Origin: Pelagicoccus sp. SDUM812003
GTDB taxonomy: Bacteria > Verrucomicrobiota > Verrucomicrobiia > Opitutales > Opitutaceae
Assembly (NCBI RefSeq): GCF_031127815.1
Contig: NZ_JARXHY010000006.1
Location: 186,001 to 250,000 of the forward strand
Direction of reading: 5' to 3'
Length of the DNA stretch: 64,000 bases
Of the stretch, positions 17,686-26,295 are shown one piece after another (position 1 is the first letter of the stretch; each line of letters starts with the position of its first letter). Both the position numbers and the translations under genes were made by a program. Under the pieces are notes generated by a model, which had not been told where the DNA came from, searched no databases, and saw only the letters and a list, made by a program, of their open reading frames with translations.

Positions 17686-19233
17686 ATGAATACCCCAGTG
17701 AAATTGCTAAAACCAACTCTATCCCTTTTTCTTCTGTCGAGTTTGACAGCGGGAACGCTGCTCGTTGCCGAGCCTGCAAAAATCAAAATCGACCTCGATC
17801 GTACCGTCGACGAAATCGACCCCAAGATTTACGGAAGCTTCCTTGAGCCGCTCGGTCGCTTCCCGGTGGTCTACGGAACGCTCTACGATCCGGACTCTCC
17901 CAACTCCGACGAAAATGGGTTCCGCAAGGAATACATCGAGCAAGTGCGGGATCTGCAAGTGCCTGTCATTCGCTGGCCGGGCGGCAACTTCGTGTCTGGC
18001 TACAACTGGGAGGACGGCATCGGTCCCAAGGACCAGCGTCCGACAAAGCTCGACCGCTCGCGCACCCGACCGGAAAGCAATCAGATGGGAACGGACGAAT
18101 ACGTCGCGTTCAGCAAGCTGGTAGGAGCTGAGGATTTCATTTGCATCAACGCAGGCTCGGGTACCATCGACGACGCCAGCAACTGGGTCGAGTATTGTAA
18201 TGCTCCCGTGGGTACGTACTACGCAGACCTGCGAGCGGAGTATGGCCACCCCGAACCGTTTGACGTGAAGTATTGGGGACTTGGGAATGAGGCGGATGGT
18301 CCCTGGCAGATCGGCTACAAGACCAAGGAGGAGTATGTGCGCTTCGCCACGGAAGCCGCCAAGGTGATGAAAATGGTGGACGAGGACATCAAACTTATCG
18401 CCTCCGGTTCGTCTCTCTATCCACTGGTGACCACTACTTACGATCCCGATGATGGCTGGATCGATTGGAATGATTACATTCTCGATCAGATGTATGAGGA
18501 TATCGACTACATCTCCTTGCACCGCTACGCCACGCAGGCCCTCCGCGCTCTGGAGGAGCCCACCTTCGCCGACACCATGTCGTTGGGATTGGATATCGAA
18601 GAAAAGATCGTCATCACCAAAGGGCTAATCGAGAAGGCCAAGTCGAAGGCAGAGAGCGATCACGAGGTTTATATTTCCTTCGACGAGTATGGGGCCCGCG
18701 GCAATACGCTGGCTGGCCCGCTGCTCCTTTCGCAGCACCTGAATGCCTTTATTCGAAATGCCGACATCGTGAAAATGGCCAACCTGACCTTCCTCACCAG
18801 TCTGACCGGCATCACGGAAGACGGCAGCTACAAGACTTCTCTCTACTATCCGTTCTCCCTTTACTCCAACAACTGTCGCGGCGTTTCGCTGGATGTTTAT
18901 ACGAAGGGCGAAACCTACAGCAACGAGCTCTTCGAGGAGATTCCTTATCTCGATGTGACAGCAGTGCTCAACGAAGAGAAGGGCGCCGTATTTCTCAATG
19001 TGGTAAATCGCAGCGACACGGACGCCATGGAAGCTGACATCGAACTGCAGTCAGGCGACTACACCGGCAAGGCCATCGCTCGTACCGTCACTGGAGACAG
19101 TATCGACGCTACCAATACAGCGGAGGAAGAGGCGGTCACGATCCGCGAAGAAAATGTATCGGTTAAGAAGAACGCGATCCGCTACAGCTTCCCGGCCCAT
19201 TCGCTGACGCAGATTGAAATCGCGCTGAAGTAG
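17686..19233 (+). CDS. GH51 alpha-L-arabinofuranosidase
   Basis: A 515-aa protein with a signal peptide (LSLFLLSSLTAGTLLVA), a TIM barrel and a C-terminal beta-sandwich; the length is standard for GH51. The acid/base is E202 in YWGLGNEADGPW and the nucleophile E334 in ISFDEYGARG. RWPGGNFVSGYNWEDG is the family's substrate-site motif. Retaining GH51 enzymes release L-arabinofuranose from arabinan, arabinoxylan or arabino-oligosaccharides. The signal peptide makes this an exported version, whereas many bacterial GH51 enzymes are cytoplasmic. Last gene of the plus-strand hydrolase cluster; a weak terminator follows. Confidence 0.93.
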   Translation: MNTPVKLLKPTLSLFLLSSLTAGTLLVAEPAKIKIDLDRTVDEIDPKIYGSFLEPLGRFPVVYGTLYDPDSPNSDENGFRKEYIEQVRDLQVPVIRWPGGNFVSGYNWEDGIGPKDQRPTKLDRSRTRPESNQMGTDEYVAFSKLVGAEDFICINAGSGTIDDASNWVEYCNAPVGTYYADLRAEYGHPEPFDVKYWGLGNEADGPWQIGYKTKEEYVRFATEAAKVMKMVDEDIKLIASGSSLYPLVTTTYDPDDGWIDWNDYILDQMYEDIDYISLHRYATQALRALEEPTFADTMSLGLDIEEKIVITKGLIEKAKSKAESDHEVYISFDEYGARGNTLAGPLLLSQHLNAFIRNADIVKMANLTFLTSLTGITEDGSYKTSLYYPFSLYSNNCRGVSLDVYTKGETYSNELFEEIPYLDVTAVLNEEKGAVFLNVVNRSDTDAMEADIELQSGDYTGKAIARTVTGDSIDATNTAEEEAVTIREENVSVKKNAIRYSFPAHSLTQIEIALK

Positions 19234-19257
19234 GGACCTGATCGGTTTAGTTCAGTG

Positions 19258-19287
19258 CTCTCCCGTCTGTCGGCGAGAGAGTGTTTT
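19258..19287 (+). terminator. Probable terminator after GH51
   Basis: CTCTC-CCG and CGG-C-GAGAG form an eight-pair stem (one bulge) with loop TCTGT. It is followed a few bases later by TTTT, 24 bases after the GH51 stop. Moderate strength by eye. Confidence 0.5.
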
Positions 19288-19522
19288 ATCTACTTGTTGC
19301 CTACGAGGATTCCGACGGTGCCCATTGAATTGTTTCCGATTTCCAAGGTTACGATAACTGTGGTCCGGACATTGCCTCAAAGCATTACTCTTGCTGGTGC
19401 TAGCCAATAGTGTGAATGCCGCCATCGGCGAAGGCGGTCTTCGGCCTGGCCTTTGATTAGGATAGATCAGTAAGCACGTGATCCCATTAGTTCGCCCATC
19501 CTCGACTGCGGTTGAGTTGTGA

Positions 19523-20380
19523 CTATCTCTGAGCGAACTTTCGGATTGCGAAAAGGAGAATGGCAGCTGCGATGATGACGAATGCGGCAATTGACCAATA
19601 TCCCGCTCCTTTGTTGGATCCCGCAGGTTGGGGCTCTGATTGCGGTGATGCTTCGGGGGTGTCGGTACGAAGTGGTTGGGAGTGCTCTGCGGGCTGGTCA
19701 TCGGGGGGGGGAGGTGTCGAGGTTGGAGTTTCCTGCTCCATTGAACTCTCCCCGCTCAAAGCGGTTAATGCGACGTTCTTGGCTTCATCTTCACTGAGTT
19801 CCGACCACGTTATGGTCGACGATCCCAACTGGATTCGGCTGGTGTCGGTCTGGCCGTTGGGCAGTTTTGCGAACTGAAATGTTTTTGGAAGGTCGAGTGT
19901 AGTACCCAAATCCACCTTTTTACGGGAGTCCCATCGAGTACCCTGAGATTCCTCTATTCGCTCAAACGTTTCGACAAATATTTCTGTCCCCTTCACGGCG
20001 GCTACATATAGGTTCTCACCGTCGTAGGCAGTGTCAAATGCTTGGAACAAGATCGAGTTTCTAGCAAGGCCCGGGTTGTTGTAGAAATCCCACTCGGCTA
20101 CAATTTCGGATTCACCTCTATTATGGGAGAGACTGAGTGTATACGCAATTCTTATTACCTCTTGCGGTGGAAGGTCGCGGTAACTTCTTTCGATTTCTCC
20201 GGACGGACCTTCGGATATATCCATTGCTTTGCGCTTCTGTGTCACAGTGGAAGACGATATTTGGACTATGATATCCGCCTCGAATGGTGTTTGATTACGA
20301 AAAACGATTTCTCCGTGCAGGAACTCCATGAATGAGAGCGATAGTACAAAAATTAAAAGTGTGGGCAGTAGGGGGTTCAT
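19523..20380 (-). CDS. Membrane-anchored protein of unknown function, coupled to a transglutaminase-like gene
   Basis: A 285-aa protein I do not recognise. It has a signal peptide (LLPTLLIFVLSLSFMEFLHG), an extracytoplasmic beta-rich domain (residues ~24-210), a Pro/Ser/Glu-rich linker (ETPTSTPPPPDD onward) and one C-terminal membrane helix (WSIAAFVIIAAAILLFAI) ending RKFAQR. This looks like a domain tethered by a flexible stalk. Its ATG overlaps the stop of the upstream transglutaminase-like gene (ATGA), so the two are likely translated together and may work as a pair. Base composition is visibly more AT-rich than its neighbours, suggesting acquisition or rapid change. Confidence 0.7.
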   Translation of the reverse strand: MNPLLPTLLIFVLSLSFMEFLHGEIVFRNQTPFEADIIVQISSSTVTQKRKAMDISEGPSGEIERSYRDLPPQEVIRIAYTLSLSHNRGESEIVAEWDFYNNPGLARNSILFQAFDTAYDGENLYVAAVKGTEIFVETFERIEESQGTRWDSRKKVDLGTTLDLPKTFQFAKLPNGQTDTSRIQLGSSTITWSELSEDEAKNVALTALSGESSMEQETPTSTPPPPDDQPAEHSQPLRTDTPEASPQSEPQPAGSNKGAGYWSIAAFVIIAAAILLFAIRKFAQR

Positions 20381-21261
20381 GGATAGGTTACGGTGTCGTA
20401 CTGGGCTTGTTGAACTGAAGAAGCATTTGTGGCAGTCACTTGGGTTCCGCTCGAATTTAGGTAAGTAAACCCTGCGAAAGCCGCGTTCTCATGGGCATTT
20501 TCAGAGCCAAAACTCCGACCGTAGGAGGGATCGTAGAGGGTCGTTCCGATTTTCACAATCGCGTGATTGTCGAAAGAGGCTGGAGAATCGGTATTACTTT
20601 GGGCTGGAATCCTGTCCAGCGCTTGCCACGAAGGATTAGAGGTCCAGTTTCTTATCAGCAGGAATTGACCGTTCAAATCTGGGTTGGTTACGTTCTTAGG
20701 GGTGATGACAGCCAATTTGGGCGAAGTTGTACCTTGTGCTCGTAGAATTTCGATGAAGAGTTGTGCCCAAGCCTCACATGTTCCGTCCTCTTCGGATATA
20801 AGGTAGTCGAAGTTTGTACATTGCTCCAATGCTTTCCCGTCAGGACCTAAGGGAATGTCACCCCAGTACGTCATTCCAGAAGAGCCGCCTCTTTTTCGAA
20901 CATCCCAATCAGTGAATTCATTCCATATCTCTGAGATCATTCCCGCTTCCGTGGTCTGTCCGTCAGCATTTTTGCATCCGAGGTAAAATAGGGACTCTTG
21001 CCTGCCGGAGGCTTTCGGTTGAGCCCTGGTGAGATAAACCGTATGCTTGGTAGTCTTTGCGTTGAACCAGTCGGAATCGCCGATTTTTATCTGCCATTCG
21101 ATTTCGAATTCACTCCCGCTCGCGGTGTGATCATAGAATTTTACTGAATCGGCCAAATTGCCGGACGTAGGAGTATACGGGATGGTCACTGAGGTATCTA
21201 AAACCGAAGCGGTTATCTCAGGTATTGCAATGGTTCCCGGACCAAATGCCCGAACCTTCAC
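20377..21261 (-). CDS. Transglutaminase-like (Cys-His-Asp) protein, start uncertain
   Basis: The only usual start codon is a GTG at 21261 (294 aa), but the frame is open upstream to a TAG inside the end of the TonB-receptor gene. The extra sequence reads like protein (residues such as TKPRIRAHLELGG), so the 5' end may be truncated or a rare start used. C162 (EEDGTCEAWAQLF), H233 (FDNHAIVKIG) and D244 (LYDPSYG) have the order and spacing of a transglutaminase/peptidase-like triad. No signal peptide follows the GTG. Such domains cleave or cross-link peptides. The stop overlaps the next gene's start. Function is inferred from the triad only. Confidence 0.62.
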   Translation of the reverse strand: MKVRAFGPGTIAIPEITASVLDTSVTIPYTPTSGNLADSVKFYDHTASGSEFEIEWQIKIGDSDWFNAKTTKHTVYLTRAQPKASGRQESLFYLGCKNADGQTTEAGMISEIWNEFTDWDVRKRGGSSGMTYWGDIPLGPDGKALEQCTNFDYLISEEDGTCEAWAQLFIEILRAQGTTSPKLAVITPKNVTNPDLNGQFLLIRNWTSNPSWQALDRIPAQSNTDSPASFDNHAIVKIGTTLYDPSYGRSFGSENAHENAAFAGFTYLNSSGTQVTATNASSVQQAQYDTVTYP

Positions 21262-21427
21262 AGGCAGCGATCCAACAGGGCCACCGAGTTCTAGGTGGGC
21301 ACGGATCCTTGGTTTTGTCTGGTACCCCGTCGCTAACGACGAGCTGATTCTTGTGACCGCTGCTACATTTTCACATATACCGTTGCTTGTGGCGGTGGGG
21401 GGAAGAAACCTGTACGGTTCTTTCTGT

Positions 21428-23827
21428 TTACCAAGCGTAGTCTAGCCGCAGACCGATGATCGGCTCGGCTTCGCTTTCGTCTTCCACTTGGACGCCGCGG
21501 CGGTAGTCGAACTCAGTATCGTCGCTCGACGATGCTGCGGTCAGGTTGATGACATCGAGAAAGGTGGTTACATCGATGGGGCCGAATGAGCGGCGATAGT
21601 CGATGCGAAGGTTCAATAAGCCGTATCCACTGTTGCGACCGACGTTGCGCTCGGTGATCTCCTTGGAGAAGCGCAGCGGTTCTCCAGCGCCGAGAACATC
21701 TGAGTGGATAATAAAGTCGTCGTACGGCCGACCGGAAAGGTACTTGTAGCGAGCCCCGATCTTCCAGCGATCGTTGATTTCCCAAGTCATGCCGAGGGTA
21801 GCGACATGCTCTCGGCTAAAGTCGGCAACGACGTCGCCACGGCCATCCTTCTCGTCGATCACGGAATCGTTGTAGGAGTAGGTCGCGGTGGCGTAGAGGC
21901 CTTGACGGATGGTACCGTTGACTACGATATCAAGACCGTAGGATGTTCCGTCACCAATATTAGAATACGTTCCGTCTACGCGGTCGAGGTCGACTACAAG
22001 ATTGTCGAGATTTTGATAGTAGGCTTCGGTCAGCACGGACCAGTTTTCGTTTGGATAAAATTGGACGCCGACGCTACCATGGGTGATCTCCTCATTCTCA
22101 AGCTTGTTCGAGGTGTCAGCGGCGAGGTCTAGATACCGTGGCGACTGGTGAAAGAGCCCTGCGGTTGCGAAGTACCGAACCGTATTGCTCGGCCGCCAAT
22201 TGACGCTGAACCGTGGCGACGCGAAGCTTTCATCGGCAAAGCCATCTCGTTCGAAACGCAGACCAGTGCGAAAATCCCACTCGCCGCGCTCGAATACCTG
22301 GTCGATGTAGGCTGCGTAGTTCGTTTCTTTCTGATTGAGCGATGAGTTGGTGTCGGCAGGGGTCAGCGTGATATAGCGCTGATCGGGATTGGGTCTGAAG
22401 TCGTCCTGGTCGTAGACAAAGCGGATCCAGTCGCCGTCCAAGACTGTGCTGTAGTCCAGCTCTACTTGTGTTGTTTGTAAGCCTGCGCTGAATACGCCCC
22501 ATTGATTTGGGGTGGTGAAGTCGCTCCGCCAGCCGAGCTCCTTCTCGCCTTCGCTGATGGTGATGATGTCTTCTCGTATCGGATAACTGGATGCTGGCGA
22601 TCCGGGCGGTGCGAGGTCGGGAAAGGCTTCACCCTCCGAGCTGGTCTTGTCGCTTTTGCGGTAGTACACCTTGTTGGTCCAAACCGCGTCCGCACCGAGC
22701 AATGACCGCAGGGTGAAACCGTACAAATCGCTATCCTGCGTGAAATCCAGCAGGGCCACGTCTTCGAAGTTAGGCGATGCCTCAACATGAGTCACATCCC
22801 GGATATAATCCTCCTGCGTATCGATGAGCAGAAGCTCGAAGGTATGCCTCAGATTGATGGGTATGACTGACTTTACGATGATATCACTTAGGGTAGGGTC
22901 CCCGATGTCTAGCTCTTCGATGTCTTCGAAAAAGTCGCCGAAATCCAGTTCTCGGGCGGAAACCAGCAAAGTGGAACCGTCCGTAATCCCGGCAGGACCG
23001 TCGTATCCGAATTCGTTGCCGGCGATGTCGATGCGCAGGCTTGCGGAAGGGCTTGGATTGCCGCCGGCGACTTCCAATTTGAGCAACGATGCGGCCCGGC
23101 CGCCATAAGCCGGACCCCATCCGCCGGGCGAGAATTCTGCTCCGCTGATGGTATTTGGGGCGAAAATGGAAAAACGACCGCCTCCGCCGACATCCTCTTC
23201 TTCTCCCAGAGTCGCATCGAAGTGTACCGCTTTGTCGAAGGGAAACTCGTCTACGAAGATCAAATTATCCCGCGGGCCGCGACCGCGTACGCTGAAGTTT
23301 GCGAATTCATTGGTGGATACCAAGCCAGGCAGGCCATCCAAGGAAAGCAGCGGATCTGCGCCGCCTCCCACCGAGCTTCGCAATTCTTCTCGATTGCGAT
23401 AGGCGCTGGAAGCCGACGCGAATACATCCGCTTGTCGTGCTCGTACTTCCACTCCCTCAAGCGTCACCGCTTCTCCGAGAGGCTCGAATAGTTCGAATTC
23501 GACCAATATGTCTTTGCGCGTTATGACGCGGATACTGGGCTCATAGGACGAAGCGAAACCGTTTTTGGCTACGTTTACCGAGTAGAGGCCCGGGTCGAGC
23601 TGTTCGATGACCACCCGACCTTGCCCGTCGGTTTCGAGCGATTGCGTGGAATTGGTTTCCCGTTCCGTGATGGTGATCTGGGCGTTTGCGAGCGGCCGGT
23701 CTGTGATTTGATCTTTCACCACAATCGTCATGCCGCCGGGTGCCTCAGCGGCGTGGACAACTAGCGGAAAGCCAAAAAGCGCCACCGACAAAGCGAACCA
23801 TAAAACCTGTCTCGAAGTCTTGCTCAT
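21428..23827 (-). CDS. TonB-dependent outer-membrane receptor with carboxypeptidase-like regulatory domain
   Basis: A 799-aa protein. A signal peptide (VLWFALSVALFGFPLVVHA) is followed by a carboxypeptidase-regulatory-like beta-sandwich (~32-115: DQITDRPLANAQITITERET, GLYSVNVAKNGF). Then come a plug domain (~140-260: LDGLPGLVSTNEFANFSVRGRG) and a barrel ending in an aromatic residue (RLDYAW). It imports a large substrate or scaffold through the outer membrane using TonB. It is divergent from a two-component pair, which probably controls it. It lacks the SPFEV motif found in the second receptor of this window. Substrate unknown; no SusD-like partner is present. Confidence 0.88.
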   Translation of the reverse strand: MSKTSRQVLWFALSVALFGFPLVVHAAEAPGGMTIVVKDQITDRPLANAQITITERETNSTQSLETDGQGRVVIEQLDPGLYSVNVAKNGFASSYEPSIRVITRKDILVEFELFEPLGEAVTLEGVEVRARQADVFASASSAYRNREELRSSVGGGADPLLSLDGLPGLVSTNEFANFSVRGRGPRDNLIFVDEFPFDKAVHFDATLGEEEDVGGGGRFSIFAPNTISGAEFSPGGWGPAYGGRAASLLKLEVAGGNPSPSASLRIDIAGNEFGYDGPAGITDGSTLLVSARELDFGDFFEDIEELDIGDPTLSDIIVKSVIPINLRHTFELLLIDTQEDYIRDVTHVEASPNFEDVALLDFTQDSDLYGFTLRSLLGADAVWTNKVYYRKSDKTSSEGEAFPDLAPPGSPASSYPIREDIITISEGEKELGWRSDFTTPNQWGVFSAGLQTTQVELDYSTVLDGDWIRFVYDQDDFRPNPDQRYITLTPADTNSSLNQKETNYAAYIDQVFERGEWDFRTGLRFERDGFADESFASPRFSVNWRPSNTVRYFATAGLFHQSPRYLDLAADTSNKLENEEITHGSVGVQFYPNENWSVLTEAYYQNLDNLVVDLDRVDGTYSNIGDGTSYGLDIVVNGTIRQGLYATATYSYNDSVIDEKDGRGDVVADFSREHVATLGMTWEINDRWKIGARYKYLSGRPYDDFIIHSDVLGAGEPLRFSKEITERNVGRNSGYGLLNLRIDYRRSFGPIDVTTFLDVINLTAASSSDDTEFDYRRGVQVEDESEAEPIIGLRLDYAW

Positions 23828-23828
23828 A

Positions 23829-23844
23829 TAGACTCGAGAGTCTA
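23829..23844. promoter_or_regulatory. Hairpin at the translation start of the TonB receptor gene
   Basis: TAGACTC and GAGTCTA form a perfect 7-bp dyad with a two-base centre. It lies one base upstream of the receptor start codon (minus strand) where a ribosome-binding site would be, and may block translation or bind a regulator. The remaining 165 bases to the divergent regulator gene hold no clear second site. Confidence 0.4.
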
Positions 23845-24009
23845 CGCGAGGGCCCGTGAACGCATCGTGAGACGAACGTTAAGGAAACGCAAAATCGTCC
23901 TCCCGACTCCGCCTTGCAGGACAAACAGGTTGAAATGGATACGGGTTTCGGCCAGCAAGTTGGAACCCTCGCGGACGGCAGTCCTGTTTGACCAGCTCCG
24001 CTTTTGAAA

Positions 24010-24723
24010 ATGAACGATGCTCCCAACGCACCCGTTCTCCTGGTGGAGGACAATTTCGATCTGGCTGGCAATATCCAGGATTACCTCGAGCAACGGGGTT
24101 GGAGTGTCGACTATGTGCCCAATGGAGCCCTCGCGTTGCACCGCGTGAGCGAGCAGACGCACGCAGCGGTGATTTTGGATCTTCGCCTCCCGGTTATCGA
24201 CGGGCTCGAAGTGTGCCGTCGTTTGCGCAGCAGCATCGCGCCGCGCATTCCGGTGCTCATGCTGACCGCTGCGGACTTGCTCGACGACCGGCTTACGGGG
24301 TTCGCGGCCGGCGCGGACGATTATATGGTAAAGCCCTTCGCTTTGCCGGAATTGCTGGCTAGATTGCACGCCATCGTGAGGCGCAGTTCAGCTCAGTCTC
24401 CGAGCTCGGTATTGCGTTTGCACGACCTGGAGTTGAATTCCTCCACTCGGGAGGTGCGGAGGGGCGATCGAAGGTTGGTCCTTACCCGCATGGACTATTC
24501 CATCCTTGAATACCTGTTGGCGCGATCCCCGGCAGTCGTCCCCCGTCAGGAGCTGGAGCGTCACCTCTGGGCGGATGACCCGCCCGGCAGCGACGCGCTG
24601 CGCACGCATATCGCGACCTTGCGGGCCGAAGTAGATCGAGCGGAATCCACCGCTTTGCTGCACACGCACCGCGGAGTTGGTTATCAGATGGCCGTGGTCG
24701 AGCCCGAGAGCCGAAATGAGTGA
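24010..24723 (+). CDS. OmpR-family response regulator
   Basis: A 237-aa protein with a receiver domain whose acidic pocket is in LLVEDNFD, phosphoacceptor D57 in AVILDLRLPV, and the Lys of YMVKPFAL. A winged-helix domain follows, ending HTHRGVGYQM. It binds DNA when phosphorylated by the kinase encoded next. I prefer the ATG at 24010 to a TTG six bases upstream. It overlaps the kinase gene by eight bases. Its divergent position next to the TonB-receptor gene makes that gene a natural target (inference). Confidence 0.93.
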   Translation: MNDAPNAPVLLVEDNFDLAGNIQDYLEQRGWSVDYVPNGALALHRVSEQTHAAVILDLRLPVIDGLEVCRRLRSSIAPRIPVLMLTAADLLDDRLTGFAAGADDYMVKPFALPELLARLHAIVRRSSAQSPSSVLRLHDLELNSSTREVRRGDRRLVLTRMDYSILEYLLARSPAVVPRQELERHLWADDPPGSDALRTHIATLRAEVDRAESTALLHTHRGVGYQMAVVEPESRNE

Positions 24724-26089
24724 ACGAAAGAAACGTTCGCCCAGCCGCTTAGCTTCGCGGATTCGTCGGCTGCTTGTGGGCCTCGCTGTTTCGCTGACCG
24801 CCGTGTTCGCGATGATTGGATGGATGCTGTTGCTCACAGCCGAAGAGCTCATCCGGAACAAGTACTATGAGCACCTGCTTGAACATGTGGCTCAGTCCGG
24901 GGCTGAGGCTCCGCTGCCGCCTGGTGTGACCCGCTATACTTCCAGCGAATCGATCAGCGAAGCGCTCGGACTTGCGGATCCGCCCATGGAGCGTGGACTG
25001 TATTCAGCATTTCGCGACAGCTCGCAGCATCGGACGAAAGTGATGTATAGTTATTTCGACTACATGAAGCTGCCCGAGTGGTCGGGCTGGGAAGAAGAAC
25101 TTGTGATTTGGGTCGACTCGCCAGGACAGGGGGAGACGGCGACCTGGCTTGTCAGTTCGGCGGACGAGTATACCGACGCGATTGTCGGTTGGCTTCAAAT
25201 CGCGCTCCTGATTGCAGCGCTCGTCGTCATTGTGGTGGCGCTTTCCGCGAGTAGGTTGATTGCCCAGTGGGCGTTGAAGCCGGTCGTCGCTCTCGCGGAG
25301 CGTGTGCAGAAACGAAATCCAGATACAAAGGCCGACTCGCTTTCACCGGGACGATCTGAGCGCGTTGACCACGACGAAGTGGGTTTTCTTGAGGGCGCGT
25401 TGGATGCCTACGAAGGGCGTCTGCGCGAGTCCCTCGCACGTGAGCGCGACTTCTTGGCGGATTGCAGCCACGAGTTGCGCACGCCAGTCGCCACCTTGAA
25501 AGGAGCGGTCGCCTTGCTTCAGTCCAGCGCGGATGATTCTGCGAAAGATCGTTATTTTGGTCGCATCGAACGTTCGGTTCATCGCATGGAACGTTTGATC
25601 GAGATTTTTTTGATGGTCGCCCGGGAAGGCCATCATCGGATGCCGACGCAATCGGTTGACGCGGTAGAAGTCGTCTCTGAAGTGGTCGATGAAATTCGCG
25701 CTCTCTATCCGACGCACCCGCTGCGGATTCGATTGTTTTTGGACCAGACGGTGACGATCGTCTGTCACCGCGAAGTACTAGCAGTGTTGTGTCACAATCT
25801 TATCGGAAACGCCTTCACGCATCTCGCGGATGGCGAGCTGTGCGTGCGCTTGGATTCGGTGGAGGGCGAGGCCCGTTTGCGAGTCGAGGACGACGGTCCG
25901 GGGTTGCCTGAATTCAAGGGTGTTGGCGAGGAGTCTGCTTCGGTGCCGGAGCCAGGGCACGGGTATGGCTTGACGCTCGTCGAACGGCTTTGCCGTACCT
26001 GTGGTTGGCGGCTAATCAAGGCGCCGAGAGATCAGGGAGGCACGCGTATCGAAGTGAATTTTCCGGGTGCGCGAGCGGATAAGGCGTGA
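24716..26089 (+). CDS. Membrane sensor histidine kinase
   Basis: A 457-aa protein with two membrane helices (~17-40 and ~158-178) flanking a ~115-residue periplasmic sensor domain of unknown ligand. A HAMP-like linker is followed by a HisKA domain with H252 (ADCSHELRTPVATL) and a HATPase domain with N-box HNLIGNAFTH and G-boxes VEDDGPGLP and GHGYGLTLV. It phosphorylates the preceding regulator. The ATG at 24716 sits inside the regulator's last codons and gives the usual short basic N-terminus. Confidence 0.93.
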   Translation: MSERKKRSPSRLASRIRRLLVGLAVSLTAVFAMIGWMLLLTAEELIRNKYYEHLLEHVAQSGAEAPLPPGVTRYTSSESISEALGLADPPMERGLYSAFRDSSQHRTKVMYSYFDYMKLPEWSGWEEELVIWVDSPGQGETATWLVSSADEYTDAIVGWLQIALLIAALVVIVVALSASRLIAQWALKPVVALAERVQKRNPDTKADSLSPGRSERVDHDEVGFLEGALDAYEGRLRESLARERDFLADCSHELRTPVATLKGAVALLQSSADDSAKDRYFGRIERSVHRMERLIEIFLMVAREGHHRMPTQSVDAVEVVSEVVDEIRALYPTHPLRIRLFLDQTVTIVCHREVLAVLCHNLIGNAFTHLADGELCVRLDSVEGEARLRVEDDGPGLPEFKGVGEESASVPEPGHGYGLTLVERLCRTCGWRLIKAPRDQGGTRIEVNFPGARADKA

Positions 26090-26132
26090 AAGCGACATTC
26101 GATAGGTAGGCGTTTTCTTGATACGGCTGGAT

Positions 26133-26160
26133 TAGGCGTGGCGCGGCGGCCACGCCCTAC
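26133..26160. repeat. GC-rich palindrome between convergent genes
   Basis: TAGGCGTGGC pairs with GCCACGCCCTA (one bulge) around GCGGCG. The right end reads CGCCCTAC, recalling the ends of the element at 17607. Likely a REP-like unit. Confidence 0.45.
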
Positions 26161-26217
26161 CTCGGGTTGAAGAGAGCGCGAGGCTGGGTCCACTCGGTGA
26201 GCGCCACCGTTGGATAC

Positions 26218-26247
26218 AAAAAGAGCGTCCGGTTGGCGGACGCTCTT
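26218..26247 (-). terminator. Rho-independent terminator of GH51 gene
   Basis: On the minus strand AAGAGCGTCC and GGACGCTCTT form a perfect 10-bp stem with a 7-base loop, followed by a run of five T. It lies about 50 bases beyond the GH51 stop. On the plus strand it could also stop readthrough from the kinase gene. Confidence 0.85.
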
Positions 26248-26295
26248 TGCGGAAGTTTCAGCGAGCGGGCTGGGCTCGCGTTGCAGAGGCTCTGT

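Noticed and set aside
19290-19520. Short minus-strand stretch reading TTVIVTLEIGNNSMG that looks like the end of a protein
   Set aside because: It is under 30 codons, has a stop immediately before it and no start; it could be a gene remnant but the evidence is too thin to call.
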